DNA of 64,000 bases. Origin: Karalla daura (lineage: Eukaryota > Chordata > Actinopteri > Chaetodontiformes > Leiognathidae). Below the pieces are notes generated by a model. That model was not told the DNA's origin. It saw nothing but the letters and a program-made list of their open reading frames with translations, and ran no database searches. Both the position numbers and the translations under genes were made by a program. Shown piece after piece: positions 1 through 10,400 of the stretch (position 1 is its first letter; the number at the start of each line of letters is the position of its first letter). The stretch spans positions 5,062,087 through 5,126,086 of the forward strand of contig CM055205.1 in assembly GCA_029224185.1 (NCBI GenBank), given 5' to 3'.

Positions 1-24
1 TCAGCATCGACAAAGAGTAGAATA

Positions 25-422
25 TTAAAGGGCTTACATAAGCTCAAAATGAAAAATGGCTAAACAAATCTCTAGATGGAAATGACTATACCAATTCACC
101 AGCATATGATTTAGTATCTTAAAATGGATTGTTATGCCTACAAAGTCAGAAAGGTATCTCGTATTAAATCAATGAATGACATCAATATTATGTATTAAGA
201 GCATTTAAAGTAAATCACAGAAATTAAAAACGCTTCAGGACTGTTTTGTAGCTCTGGTCGGTCTTTGTACAGAGTATGAGCATCTATTTATAAATGAGTT
301 TAAGTGGATGTTTTGGGGCTCATGAACACAACTACTTCTGCTCCCCCCCCCCCCCCCCCCCCCCAGAATTAAACAGCTGACAATACCCACAGTTGCACAC
401 CATGCTTTTATAAGCCCTTTAA
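25..422. mobile_element. Possible small MITE with TTAA-type ends
   Basis: A perfect 12-bp inverted pair (25-36 and 411-422) brackets about 400 bp of AT-rich sequence. Each arm starts or ends in TTAA, the target site used by piggyBac-type elements, and similarity continues weakly a few bases further inside. No transposase and no second copy are visible in the window, so this could be chance pairing. Confidence 0.25.
408..413 (-). promoter_or_regulatory. Candidate variant poly(A) signal (TATAAA)
   Basis: A TATAAA hexamer on the transcript strand, a known but weaker variant of AATAAA. It is followed about 10-35 nt downstream by GU-rich sequence (GGTGTG, TGTGGG), the usual arrangement for a cleavage site. 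It overlaps one arm of the 12-bp inverted repeat at 411-422, so it may instead belong to a transposon end. Placement is inferred from motif order only. Confidence 0.25.
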
Positions 423-673
423 CACTAAGGAACTATTATCTTACAAAAAGGAGGAAACAGCAAAACAATGTGTATACAGTATGAGTTCTGGAGTTTGCAA
501 ATGTCTCAATTTACAAGGGACACAATTTTCACCAATTACCCCTCGGAAAAAATATCTACAGTACTGCACTCTCCTAGGATCTAAGCTACGACAATTGAAA
601 GTGATCAACCACGCGGTTCGAGGGTCAAAGAGTAGAGGGTGATAGATTAAGTCGCGCTGGCAGCTGTGTAGGA

Positions 674-733
674 ACATTGTATCAACAGCCTATAGTGAGT
701 CACTAATCGCTACCAAGTAGCGTGATACAATGT
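674..733 (-). other. Structured element in 3' UTR: three-way-junction-like fold
   Basis: On the transcript strand an 11-bp perfect stem (723-733 with 674-684) encloses two hairpins. The first is a 6-bp stem, CGCTAC/GTAGCG with a TTG triloop (708-722), stacked directly on the outer stem with no unpaired base. The second is a 5-bp stem, TAGTG/CACTA with an ACT triloop (693-705). All pairs are Watson-Crick. It lies about 320 nt after the stop codon, inside the likely 3' UTR. Function is unknown. Confidence 0.5.
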
Positions 734-1055
734 CGTTTTTCACAATCACATAGCTGAGAGGGAAACTTAATGTACTATGGCGCTTTTCTCTTAATCTCCA
801 CCTCCTCGCAATTCTCCTGGAGGAACGGATAGATTTACACATTTCACCCGGAGGGAGTTTTCTTTTTTTTTTTTTTTTTATCTTCGGGGGGGGGGGGCCT
901 TTTGTGTGGCTCAGTCAGTGGCTCACTATCGCTGTTTTCCTTTGTGTTGTTTTGCGGTTAAGTTTTCGATTCTAAAAAGGTGGGAGCGTCCATAAAAAAT
1001 CCATTACTTGGGTGGAAACAGCCATGAGGACTCAGGTGCGGGCTGTATAAACAGT

Positions 1056-1147
1056 TCAATATCTGGAGTAGGGCTGATCTCTGTACACTCCCTTGGTTGT
1101 TCGTGCTGACGGTGCCTTGCCGCGACTGTTTGCCCACTCCTCCAGAC
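1056..1147 (-). CDS. khdrbs3: khdrbs3 exon 9 (terminal coding exon with stop)
   Basis: The exon begins after a ctcctcag acceptor (AG at 1148-1149) with GT, which completes the glycine codon begun in exon 8. It then encodes L-E-E-W-A-N-S-R, a short basic stretch ([10 protein letters not shown]) and the end [10 protein letters not shown], with TGA at 1056-1058. The mammalian protein ends almost identically ([23 protein letters not shown]), so the match is unambiguous although the exon is only 29 codons plus stop. In Sam68-family proteins the extreme C-terminus acts as a nuclear localisation signal, and the Arg/Pro-Tyr/Arg-Tyr pattern is retained here. The one visible oddity is serine in place of glycine in the penultimate triplet. 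The other two frames of this exon are also open past the stop (see findings). Confidence 0.95.
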
Positions 1148-1605
1148 CTGAGGAGCAGAGAGACAGAAACACACGGGGGGGTGATTACAGAGGCGTCACA
1201 GCGCTCAGTCACCTGCGCCGGTCTTCTCCGACGCTCCCAGACGCTCCGAGAGTGCGGCAGAGACGAGGCGTCAGAGGGTTGCGCTGGGCCCGTGGTCGAT
1301 GCCGCGACAAAAGCCCAGGCCTCGTACAAACGAGCCGACTTTCACCTGGAAAGATGCATCTTAGATAACTGAGTGAGACGATCAAATAGCCGCTTGAAAA
1401 GGACCTGTTTAGCGGCTCCCAACAAAAGGTCACCATTACCATTAGCCCAAATCAGGCCCCCCCCATGCCCCCCCAACCCCCCCACTACTGTCAGTGTGAA
1501 AGTGGCGGTATCGATGGCACCCTTTGTCTGATCTTCAGCCAGCGCTCACACTTCCCCAGAGCTGAGGCTCACAAAGGGTTGTATCTTCTCCTGCTTTTTT
1601 TTCCC

Positions 1606-1637
<32 letters not shown>

Positions 1638-4600
1638 TTCCCTCTGTGTACTGGCTCTCTGTTGGCAGCACACAGCCAATACCCCTTAATTAAACCTGTC
1701 ACCCTTTTCACTGACACTCACTTTGAAGAAAAAGACCAAGGTAACCTTGTGTTTCCAGACTGGGGATGCACATCAGCGCTGTTTATCTGTTGTTCTTTGA
1801 ACCGTCGCCCTTTCTCTGTGTGACCCGCGTGGCAGCGCTTTTCCATTTCATGTGGAGCCACGCCGCACTCTAATGAGTCGAAGGTTCTTAGTCCTTCTCA
1901 CAGAGTTTGGAAAGTTTTTATTAACTTTGAGTTGGGGGAAAAAAATCAATCCATCCATCCACAGACAGCGGTCTTTCAATATATCTCGCCCTCCAGACAC
2001 AGAGTAATACATGCAAGACGGTGACGTTTTCTCGGGTTTGCCAAATTAGCCCATGCGCATTTAGGAGTTAAAACAAATCTAGCTAAGCAGTCGCTTTCAC
2101 TCTGTAATGTAAGTGCATGAAATGTAGGACAATTAGATGGGTAAAAATCATGCATTTCATTAATCAAAAAGTAACTAATTGTTACCCGGGAGCAGTCAGT
2201 CACCAACTTGAAAACGTTGGGGAGTAATCCAACATTTGCATAGAAAGCAGACACAACTGCAGCGGTTTGCAAAGGGGGAACTCGGCACAAGCTAGAACAC
2301 AAACCAATCCATCACGGCGTGAATCAACACCGTGCTCCTCTATTCGCCTCCCTCATTTGGCAGAGCACAATTGCGTTCGTCCGAGCAATCACTGCAGACG
2401 ATGAAAAGGAAGTTGCAGCAAAAGGTTCTGCAGAATCTTGCGCTCATCCCGGTCCGTGCCGTCCCGCGCTGCTCTGTGCTAGTTTTCAGGCTATCGTTCC
2501 AGCTCCTTCGCTCTGCAGCAAGCGTGACCTTGGCCCAGTAAAGGCTGCGTCGGCGCCGCTGCTAGCCTTCCCTGGGCCTTGCGGAGAGCGGAGCTGCTAC
2601 GGCGCGTCTCAGGCACGAGCAGACACGGCCGGACTGGGAGTCGGGCCCAGACGTGACGCTGCCGCGTTCGGACAAGCGCAGAGCCACACGTCACTGCGGC
2701 ACAAAACACACCCACAAAACACATTATTTCACCCCAGCCTCCACATTACCCCCCACCACCACCACCCGCCTTGTAGAAACTACATTTCTACACCTGTGTT
2801 GTGACTTACTGGCCTTCAGAGAGCTATATTTGAAGACTCTGAGATGTTTTTGTTGTTTTTCGTTACTGCTTCTGCATCTTGTCTTTTTGTTTTCTTTGCT
2901 GTAAGACGCACATGGCCGAACCAGTCAAAACAGCCACGGTTTCCGGCGACTTCCAAAGTGACGTACAGTACATTATTATTCGGGACCGGGGCCCGAGGCG
3001 AGCACTGAAGGCGGCCCGCTGCGGAGCTGTCTGCTTGCCTACAGTCAGGCATCGTGCGGGTACGCATACAGTATGATGCTTACAGTATGCGATGTCAGAT
3101 GAAGCCAGGCTAAAATAGGTCAACACTGACTGAAACTCAGATTTGGGCTCGCCTCTCTCGTCCCAGCCTTGAACAGTTTTGCCTCCGCTCATGACGACCC
3201 AGGCCGCCGGAGGCCACCTCTGACGATGAATAAGTACGAGCCGTGATAGCTTCTTCCTCGCCTCCGCCGAGGAGGGCCCCCTGACTCCGCTTCCTCGGCT
3301 TGTGTCGGTCGTCTGACTAAAAGGGCGACGCCAAGGTGTCCTGACCAGGCGTCCGGCTGAGACGAGTCGGGAGGGAGGGAGGGAGAGCGGCTTCATTGAA
3401 GTGCCGTTTTCTTCTTTTTTCTTCCTCTCCCGTGTGTGGTTTCAGCACTTTTTTTTTCTCTTTTTTTTGGAGCAAAGTGAAAGAAAAGCAAAGTAAATTT
3501 TAAAGTGACTCTGCAGCTCCGGTGTCAGCTTGTTAAAATCGCCCGGCTTCTGACACGTCCCTTTTTCTCTTTTTTTTTCCCCCTCCCTCCCCTCTTGAAG
3601 GGAGGGAAGCAGTCGGTGCTGCGGGGCAGCGCTTTGGTTTCGCAGCCAAAAACCTCCACTCGCAAATCACTGAAGACGAGCACCCCCCCCCCCCCCCCCC
3701 GTTTGTAGCGCTCTTTAATAAGGCATGTGACCGGGCTTTAAAAAATGCATGGCTGGTGTGAAAACGCTTTGCTCCTTGCAATTTAGCCTCTTGTTCTTTC
3801 TTCCTTTTTCCTTTTTTTTTTTTAGGTCATTTTCACTGTCGTTTCTCTGGCGCCACAAATCGACGTTCCCTCTCTCCCAGTGAGCCAAAAAGAGGAAATG
3901 TGACCACGTGATGTTGAGCAAGCACATCGCGGCGTTGACACGGACGCTGTGGTGAGACCGGGCCGCTGACGTCCTGACGGGCGGCACGGGGCGTGCAGGA
4001 GGAGGAGGAGGAGGAGGAGGAGGAGGAGGAGACGGCGGCCACTCACCGTACGAGTCGTACGACTCCCCGCTGTGTCCGTACTCGTAGTAGTCGTCTGAGC
4101 TGCGAACAGAGAGACAGGAGGGACGTGAGTGTTGCGTGGTCCAAGTCAAATTGCAATCACAGTCGTCGTGGGATCCGCCGGCGCGTCGGAGAGGCGATGG
4201 AAAAGTTGTTTCGTTTTCCGCCCCCCCCCCCTCCCTCCCCTCCCTCGTCTGCACACGGAAACGAGACACTTGGCTAAATGCGAATGCAAACATAAAAAGA
4301 AGCGGGATTGAGCGCATTGGCGCCTCCGCGGGGCCATTTCCTCTGCCCCGGCCCGTTCCGCGCCCCTGCGCGTGGAGATCCACGGAGAGGCGGCGACTTT
4401 AATGAAAAATGAAAAGACGGGGGAAGGGATGGGGGGGGGGGGGGGGGGGGGGGAAGGCTCTCACCCCCGCCCGCTCTGTATTTATTTCTTTATTTGCGCT
4501 GGGCGGCGAGACGCTGACAGAACAGGCGCGCTATCATCCAGGAGAGGCAATTCATCATAGGGCTGCCACTGAGCCGACAGCAGCCGTCACAGCTGGGGCC

Positions 4601-4814
4601 TCTCCGCCCGGCCTGTCACTCAGCCGGCCGCTGACAGCCGCTCCTCGCCGCTCCTCGGGATTAGAGAGAGAGAGAGAGAGGGAGGGGGGGGGGGCGTCCC
4701 GGAGCACCGGCTGACTGCTGAGGGCAGAGAGGTGACACCGCTGACACTCCGCCGTGGAAGTAACGGATTACACTCTACCCCGGTCGCTGTAATGGAGTAG
4801 CTCTTTTTGTCTTT

Positions 4815-4876
<62 letters not shown>

Positions 4877-6236
4877 CTCTCTCTCTCCTCTCTCTCTCTC
4901 TCTCTGACCTCTGAGGTCTGAGGATGCTGAGACACTCTCGCCACCCCTTATCCGATTACACCGCCGCCCGCAGCACTCCCGGAAATCAATTTCTACAAAT
5001 TCCATCTGCTTATTAAGCCTGATTCCGACTGCGCAGGGGCTGTGGCCCCGTGGCTCATTTTAACATTACTTTGCTGGCTTTCCCCTCCTGTTACACTTTG
5101 CGCTGCTAGACCNNNNNNNNNNNNNNNNNNNNNNNNNNNNNNNNNNNNNNNNNNNNNNNNNNNNNNNNNNNNNNNNNNNNNNNNNNNNNNNNNNNNNNNN
5201 NNNNNNNNNNNNCACAGATGTCAAGCCGCCGCAGTATCCCTGACACCAGTCAGTGGCTTGGAGGGAGGGAGAGGAGAGGAGAGGAGAGGAGAGGAGAGGA
5301 GAGGAGAGGAGAGGAGAGGAGAGGAGAGGGGAGGGGAAGGAGAGGAGAGGAGGGGAGGGGAGAGGAGAGGAGAGGAGAGGAGAGGAGAGGAGAGGAGAGG
5401 AGAGGAGAGGAGAGGAGAGGAGAGGAGAGGAGAGGAGAGGAGAGGGGAGGAGAGGAGAGAGGAGAGGAGAGGAGAGGAGAGGAGAGGAGAGGAGAGGAGA
5501 GGAGAGGAGAGGAGAGGGGAGGAGAGGAGAGAGGAGAGGAGAGGAGAGGAGAGGAGAGGAGGGGAGAGGAGAGGGGAGGAGAAGAGAGGAGAGGAGAGGA
5601 GAGGAGAGGAGAGGAGGGGAGAGGAGAGGGGAGGAGAAGAGAGGAGAGGAGAGGAGAGGAGAGGAGAGGAGAGGAGAGGAGAGGAGAGGAGAGGAGAGGA
5701 GAGGAGAGGAGAGGAGAGAGGGTGGGTGGTGGTGGGTGGTGGGTGGTGGGGGCGAGCAGACGGAGAGACATGGAACAACTGAAAGCATGTTTTGGCTGGT
5801 CGCGCCGAGCAACCCCGAGACGAGGGCCGACAGGATGCTAAATAATTACATTTCACATTATGCTAAAGCGCCGGGGCGCGTTCCGCCGAGGTCGCCCTCA
5901 AAAATAAACATCCATTTTTTGCGGGGTGTCAGAAAATCAATTTGCCACCATTCACAGGTGCGAGGGGGGGGGGGGGGGGGTTATGTGACACGCCGGGGGT
6001 AATCTTCCAGCGCTGCCCGTGCAGCGGCGCGTCATGTCGGCCAATCACAAACACCACGCAGGCCCGAGCCGCCGAGCAGGCCCGAGCCGCCCAGCGGGCC
6101 CGAGCCGCCCAGCGGGCCCGAGCCGCCCAGCGGGCCCGAGCCGCCCAGCAGGCCTCATCCGCATTCGTCTTCCTACCCACCGGCGTCTGCTGGTGCCCAT
6201 CTCCAGCTCACATAATGAGGGGCAAGTCGCAGGGGG

Positions 6237-6272
<36 letters not shown>

Positions 6273-7405
6273 CATTCACACCCAGGGACGATTTGGAGTC
6301 TCCGATTGACCTCGATGCGTCTTTTTGGATCGCGGGGAGGAAACCCCGGCACGCAACGGGGCCCACCGAACCCACACCCCTTCTAGGCGCGACCACCTTC
6401 ATTTCACCCCTTTGTGCTTGTCCAAACTGAGCTCACAAATTTCTCTCTCGTTGCCACAATGGAGGACAAAAAGACAAAACGAAACACGGGGCAATAATTG
6501 CAGGCCGCCGTGCAGAAAGCTGCTCCTTGCACAGAGGAGAGGAGCCGCAACAAAGGCTGCTCGGCTCCTCTAATTTCGGAGGGTGACGTTTCATCAATAT
6601 TGCCACACAACTTCTCCCCATAGTTACTTTCTCCTCTCCATTACAGAGGGAGCGCCCCTGAAGGTCAGAGATTCCGGTAAAATTCCGCTTTGCGTGGCGG
6701 AGAGACTTCCCACCGCATCCCGAGCTGAACTGCAGCTTTCGCATCAATCAGCAGTCTGCATTGTGTGCATCTGACCTTTATCAGCGACCGCACGCCACTG
6801 GGATTCTGTGAGTAAAGAACAGTCGTCGGTTCATTAAAGACAGGTGCAAAAAGGAGCCTCAGACAAAGGAACTCTTGCTGCAAACCGTCCTGCGACTATG
6901 CAAAGCCATGGTCTCATTCAGCCCCATCACTCCTAAGGTTAAGTGTTTCTTTCCACATGCTGAGCGTTATTGCTGATGCTTGAACACTGGCTTAAACGCT
7001 GACTCCAAGCACGCAGACATCTCCACAGGAAAAAGTGTTGGAACGCACGATCGCATTCCGCTCTCCGGACTGCGTGTCTCACAGGTTCGCCACGCAGGAC
7101 ACGGAGCCACGTTCCCGTTACGGTGAAAAGCACGGGGGGGCTTTAACCCGAGGACCCTCCTCACATTCATCTTCATCGATCCCAAGTCGCAGCGTCGCCT
7201 TGTCGGGAGTGCACAGCAGGCGGCAGCCACACCAGCCTGCGTGGAGGAGCAGGGAGGGGGAGGGGGGTCAGATCCCTCTCTAGATACTGCACCGTCATAG
7301 GTGTGGATGCGCTTTGACTTTCTATGTAGGTCAGCTTTTGATTGGACATTCATCAGAAGAAGACGTCCGCTGGTTTGTGTCTCCCCTAACTTCCTTGGCC
7401 AAAAG

Positions 7406-7455
<50 letters not shown>

Positions 7456-10400
7456 ACACCCTCCCCCACCCCCAGCACCAGCACGCCTCTGCCACATGTG
7501 CCCGGGCACCGAGAGGCGAGCACTAAACCCGTTTGATAAGTGTGCCTCTTTCATCCGGCGTCTGATTGCATCCTACTTTTCCTCAGGTAAAGACCCTTCC
7601 TCTGCGGAGCATCTGTCATCTCCGTAAATGCTTTGTCTCGGGCAATGATGCCGCCGTTCCCGGACACCCTGAAACAGATGGCGGCGTTAAATCTGAATGA
7701 TGTAGTACACGTCCCCTCGTGGACTTTGTTTTCTCACACCGCCATTACTCTTCCGGCCCTCCGTGACAAATCGGCGCAGATCCGGCAGGACGTCGCGGGG
7801 AGAGGAGGGAGGAGAGGCCGCGTCTCCTCGCGCGGCGCCTCCTCCGGAACAACGCTTTCCCCCCCGATTACAGCGGCTCGCCGCCGACAACGGGACCAAA
7901 AGTGGATCGGGCGGAGGAGAGGAGGAGGGAGAGGGGAAAAAAAAAAAGGCCCCGCCACTTTTTCTTAGCATTTAGCATGGAGCGAGGCTCGCGTCATTTC
8001 AAATGGAAACTCTCCCCACGGACGCGCCGGTGATTGCCCGGCGCGGCGGCTGATTGCGAAGCCATCTCCGGCGCTGACCCCCCGCCGCACAGCCACAAAG
8101 GCGGACAGAGTGGCCGGCGGCCAGGATTTGACTTTACAAATGAGTCTTCTCCCTGCTTTTCAGCGGACCGTTTATGTTACGTGTGTGTGTGTGTGTGTGT
8201 GGGGGGGGGGGTAGTACATGAAATTCTCCTTCGGAGGGGGAAAACTGAGGAGTGGACTCACTTTTTCAACACGTCGTCGCATCGTGACTGTCTGTAATCG
8301 GTGATGGGCTTTTGTGTGCTCGACAAGGCATTGCGTTTACAATATGCCACTGTTTTTTGTTTTTTCTCTCCCCCCCCCCCCTCCTCGTCTTGAGAGACTG
8401 AGTGGTGTAAATCCCGCCCCGCTTCCTCTCAGATGGTCGACTTCCCAACGCAGCAGCTGTCATTCATCTTGACAGGCTGTCTAACCTCAAAAAGAAAAAA
8501 AAACCGGCGTCTAGGTAGCCGGCATCTGTGGAGCGCCACGGGCACTGTGGAGGCAGACAGCTGACACGGCCGATGTGTACCGAGACGACGACAACAACAA
8601 CAACAACCGAGAAGGGAAGGGAAAAAAACAATGCTGGTGTTTCCCTTTGTGCTAAACGGGTGCTGGCTGCCTCAGGGCCCTGACACAGAAAGCAGGAGAA
8701 GTGTCGACAGGGGCGGGCTGATCAAACAAAACACGTCGTACCACCTGTATCGGGCCACAGCGCCGAGGCCCGAGCCGACTACTGACATACGCTCGCCGTT
8801 ACTCCGCATCCGGATGGCGATCCGTCACTCCGTCCGGGGCGTCCCCGCATGCGGTCGACCGCTCGTCGACTCCGGCGGCGCTCCTTCCTTCCTCGCTTTC
8901 AAAGCCGTTCCCTCGGCATTTAGTTCAAAGGGTTTTAATCATTTTAAAGCACCTTTTCTCGTCCGAGTCACAGGAAGCCGCCCGTGTCCTGCGCCTGTAT
9001 TTGCATTCACAGCCCCTGTGTGTTTCTTTCCCCGGGGCAGCAGGGCAGGAATCGAGACCAGGCGCTGTGGGCGTGGATGTAGTTGGGTCTCAGCTCGTGT
9101 TCACCACCTCAGATTCCTCCTATGTGTATGAGACAGTGCAAAGATTCTGCACTGACAAAACCACTGAGGGATGTGTTGTGTTTTCACATTCTGCTCCCCG
9201 GCCACATCTTATACTTTTGCAGTCAAAAGATGAGAGACTAACCCATAAGTGGTTCCCTGACAAACAGACCGGAGGCCTGCGCTGCCGGCGAGTCTTGCTT
9301 TCCCTGGTTTCGGGGCTCGTTCGAGCAATCGATTCCAGGCTGCTGCACCATGAAACTCAGAAATCCAGCCACCGTCCCCTCCTGTTCTCCTCCGTGCCCA
9401 TCCCTTGTACTAAGATTTACCACCGCTCCTCGGGGACATGTCTGCCCTTTAAAACACTGTCGCACGGCCGTCCCTGTGCCCCGAGGCCTCCGGGATGCGG
9501 CCCGCGATGTCGCGCACCGACGCGAGATGCAAGGGAAGGTGCGAGGTGTCAGCAGCCGGCGGGCGGTCTCCGAGGTGTCAAGTATGAAATAGTGCTTTGA
9601 TCACGCCCGGGCTGCCGGAGACGACCTCGCCGTGCCCTCTCCGAGCGTCCAGCCGGGGCCGGGCCACAGCTGTCATCCCACTCATCTCCCTACAGAGACG
9701 TCACCTTCTCCCCCGCTAATAAAATTAAGGAGGCCGTCCACACGGGCAGCGCCTCTCCAGCCTCCTCGACCTCGGCCGTGGATCGGCACCGACTCTCCCG
9801 AGACCTCTTCATGCTGCCTCTCCGGGAAGAAAACACGATGGCTCAGTGCTGCGGCTCGTACACACGCAGCAGAGAGGGGGCTGCGATCCGGGAGCTCTCT
9901 TCCAAAAGCACGTAAACGTGGCGAAGCGTCCCCGGGGCCGTCTGAGAGCAGCCTCTTTTTTGACTTAAGCCCCCGCGTCTCGAGCTTTGCGAGCGCCTCA
10001 TTTGCCTCTCAAATTGAATTATGTTTACTTTACTCAACTCCATTCTGCGGCGGGCGGCAGGACGCGGAGAGTTGCGCAGGTTGTCGGCTCTCATTTGCCA
10101 TCAGCACCAACCGGCGTGCCCTCCCAGTCACATCTAGCAGCAGACATGAAGACTTAATTATCGCCGCCATTGTCCAACAGCGAGCGGATGTCAGGAGAAA
10201 TATTGCAGCGATGCCGCGCGTCGAGAGTCTGTTGCAGCGCCGCGATTTTAAAGGACATAATACCAGGGCTCATTTCATGAAACAATCACTGGTTCCTGAT
10301 GGGATTTTTGTGGGGCCCCCCCCCCGGACCTGGAGAACAAAAAACACACACAGAAATCTAAATCGGAAATCCACGACGCCCCCGCAGCAGATCGACATGG

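Larger units (their letters stand above)
1..1055 (-). other. khdrbs3: khdrbs3 3' UTR and probable downstream flank
   Basis: Sequence following the khdrbs3 stop on the minus strand. The 3' end of the transcript cannot be fixed. No canonical AATAAA or ATTAAA was found on the minus strand here. TATAAA variants occur at about 408-413 and 289-294, and the former is followed in transcript order by a GU-rich stretch (about 375-400), so a 3' UTR of roughly 650 nt is possible. The region holds a 22-nt poly-C run (plus strand, 343-364), a 17-nt T run and a 12-nt G run (863-897), a strong stem structure at 674-733 and an inverted repeat pair at 25-36/411-422. No further gene is visible. Confidence 0.6.

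Noticed and set aside
1093..1372. Plus-strand open frames over the terminal exon and intron 8
   Set aside because: Antisense shadows of khdrbs3 exon 9; no supporting motif.
5042..6002. Several long open frames on both strands through the GGAGA array (about 170-250 codons)
   Set aside because: A stop-free pentanucleotide repeat is open in all frames; the translations are pure low complexity and one also spans N bases.
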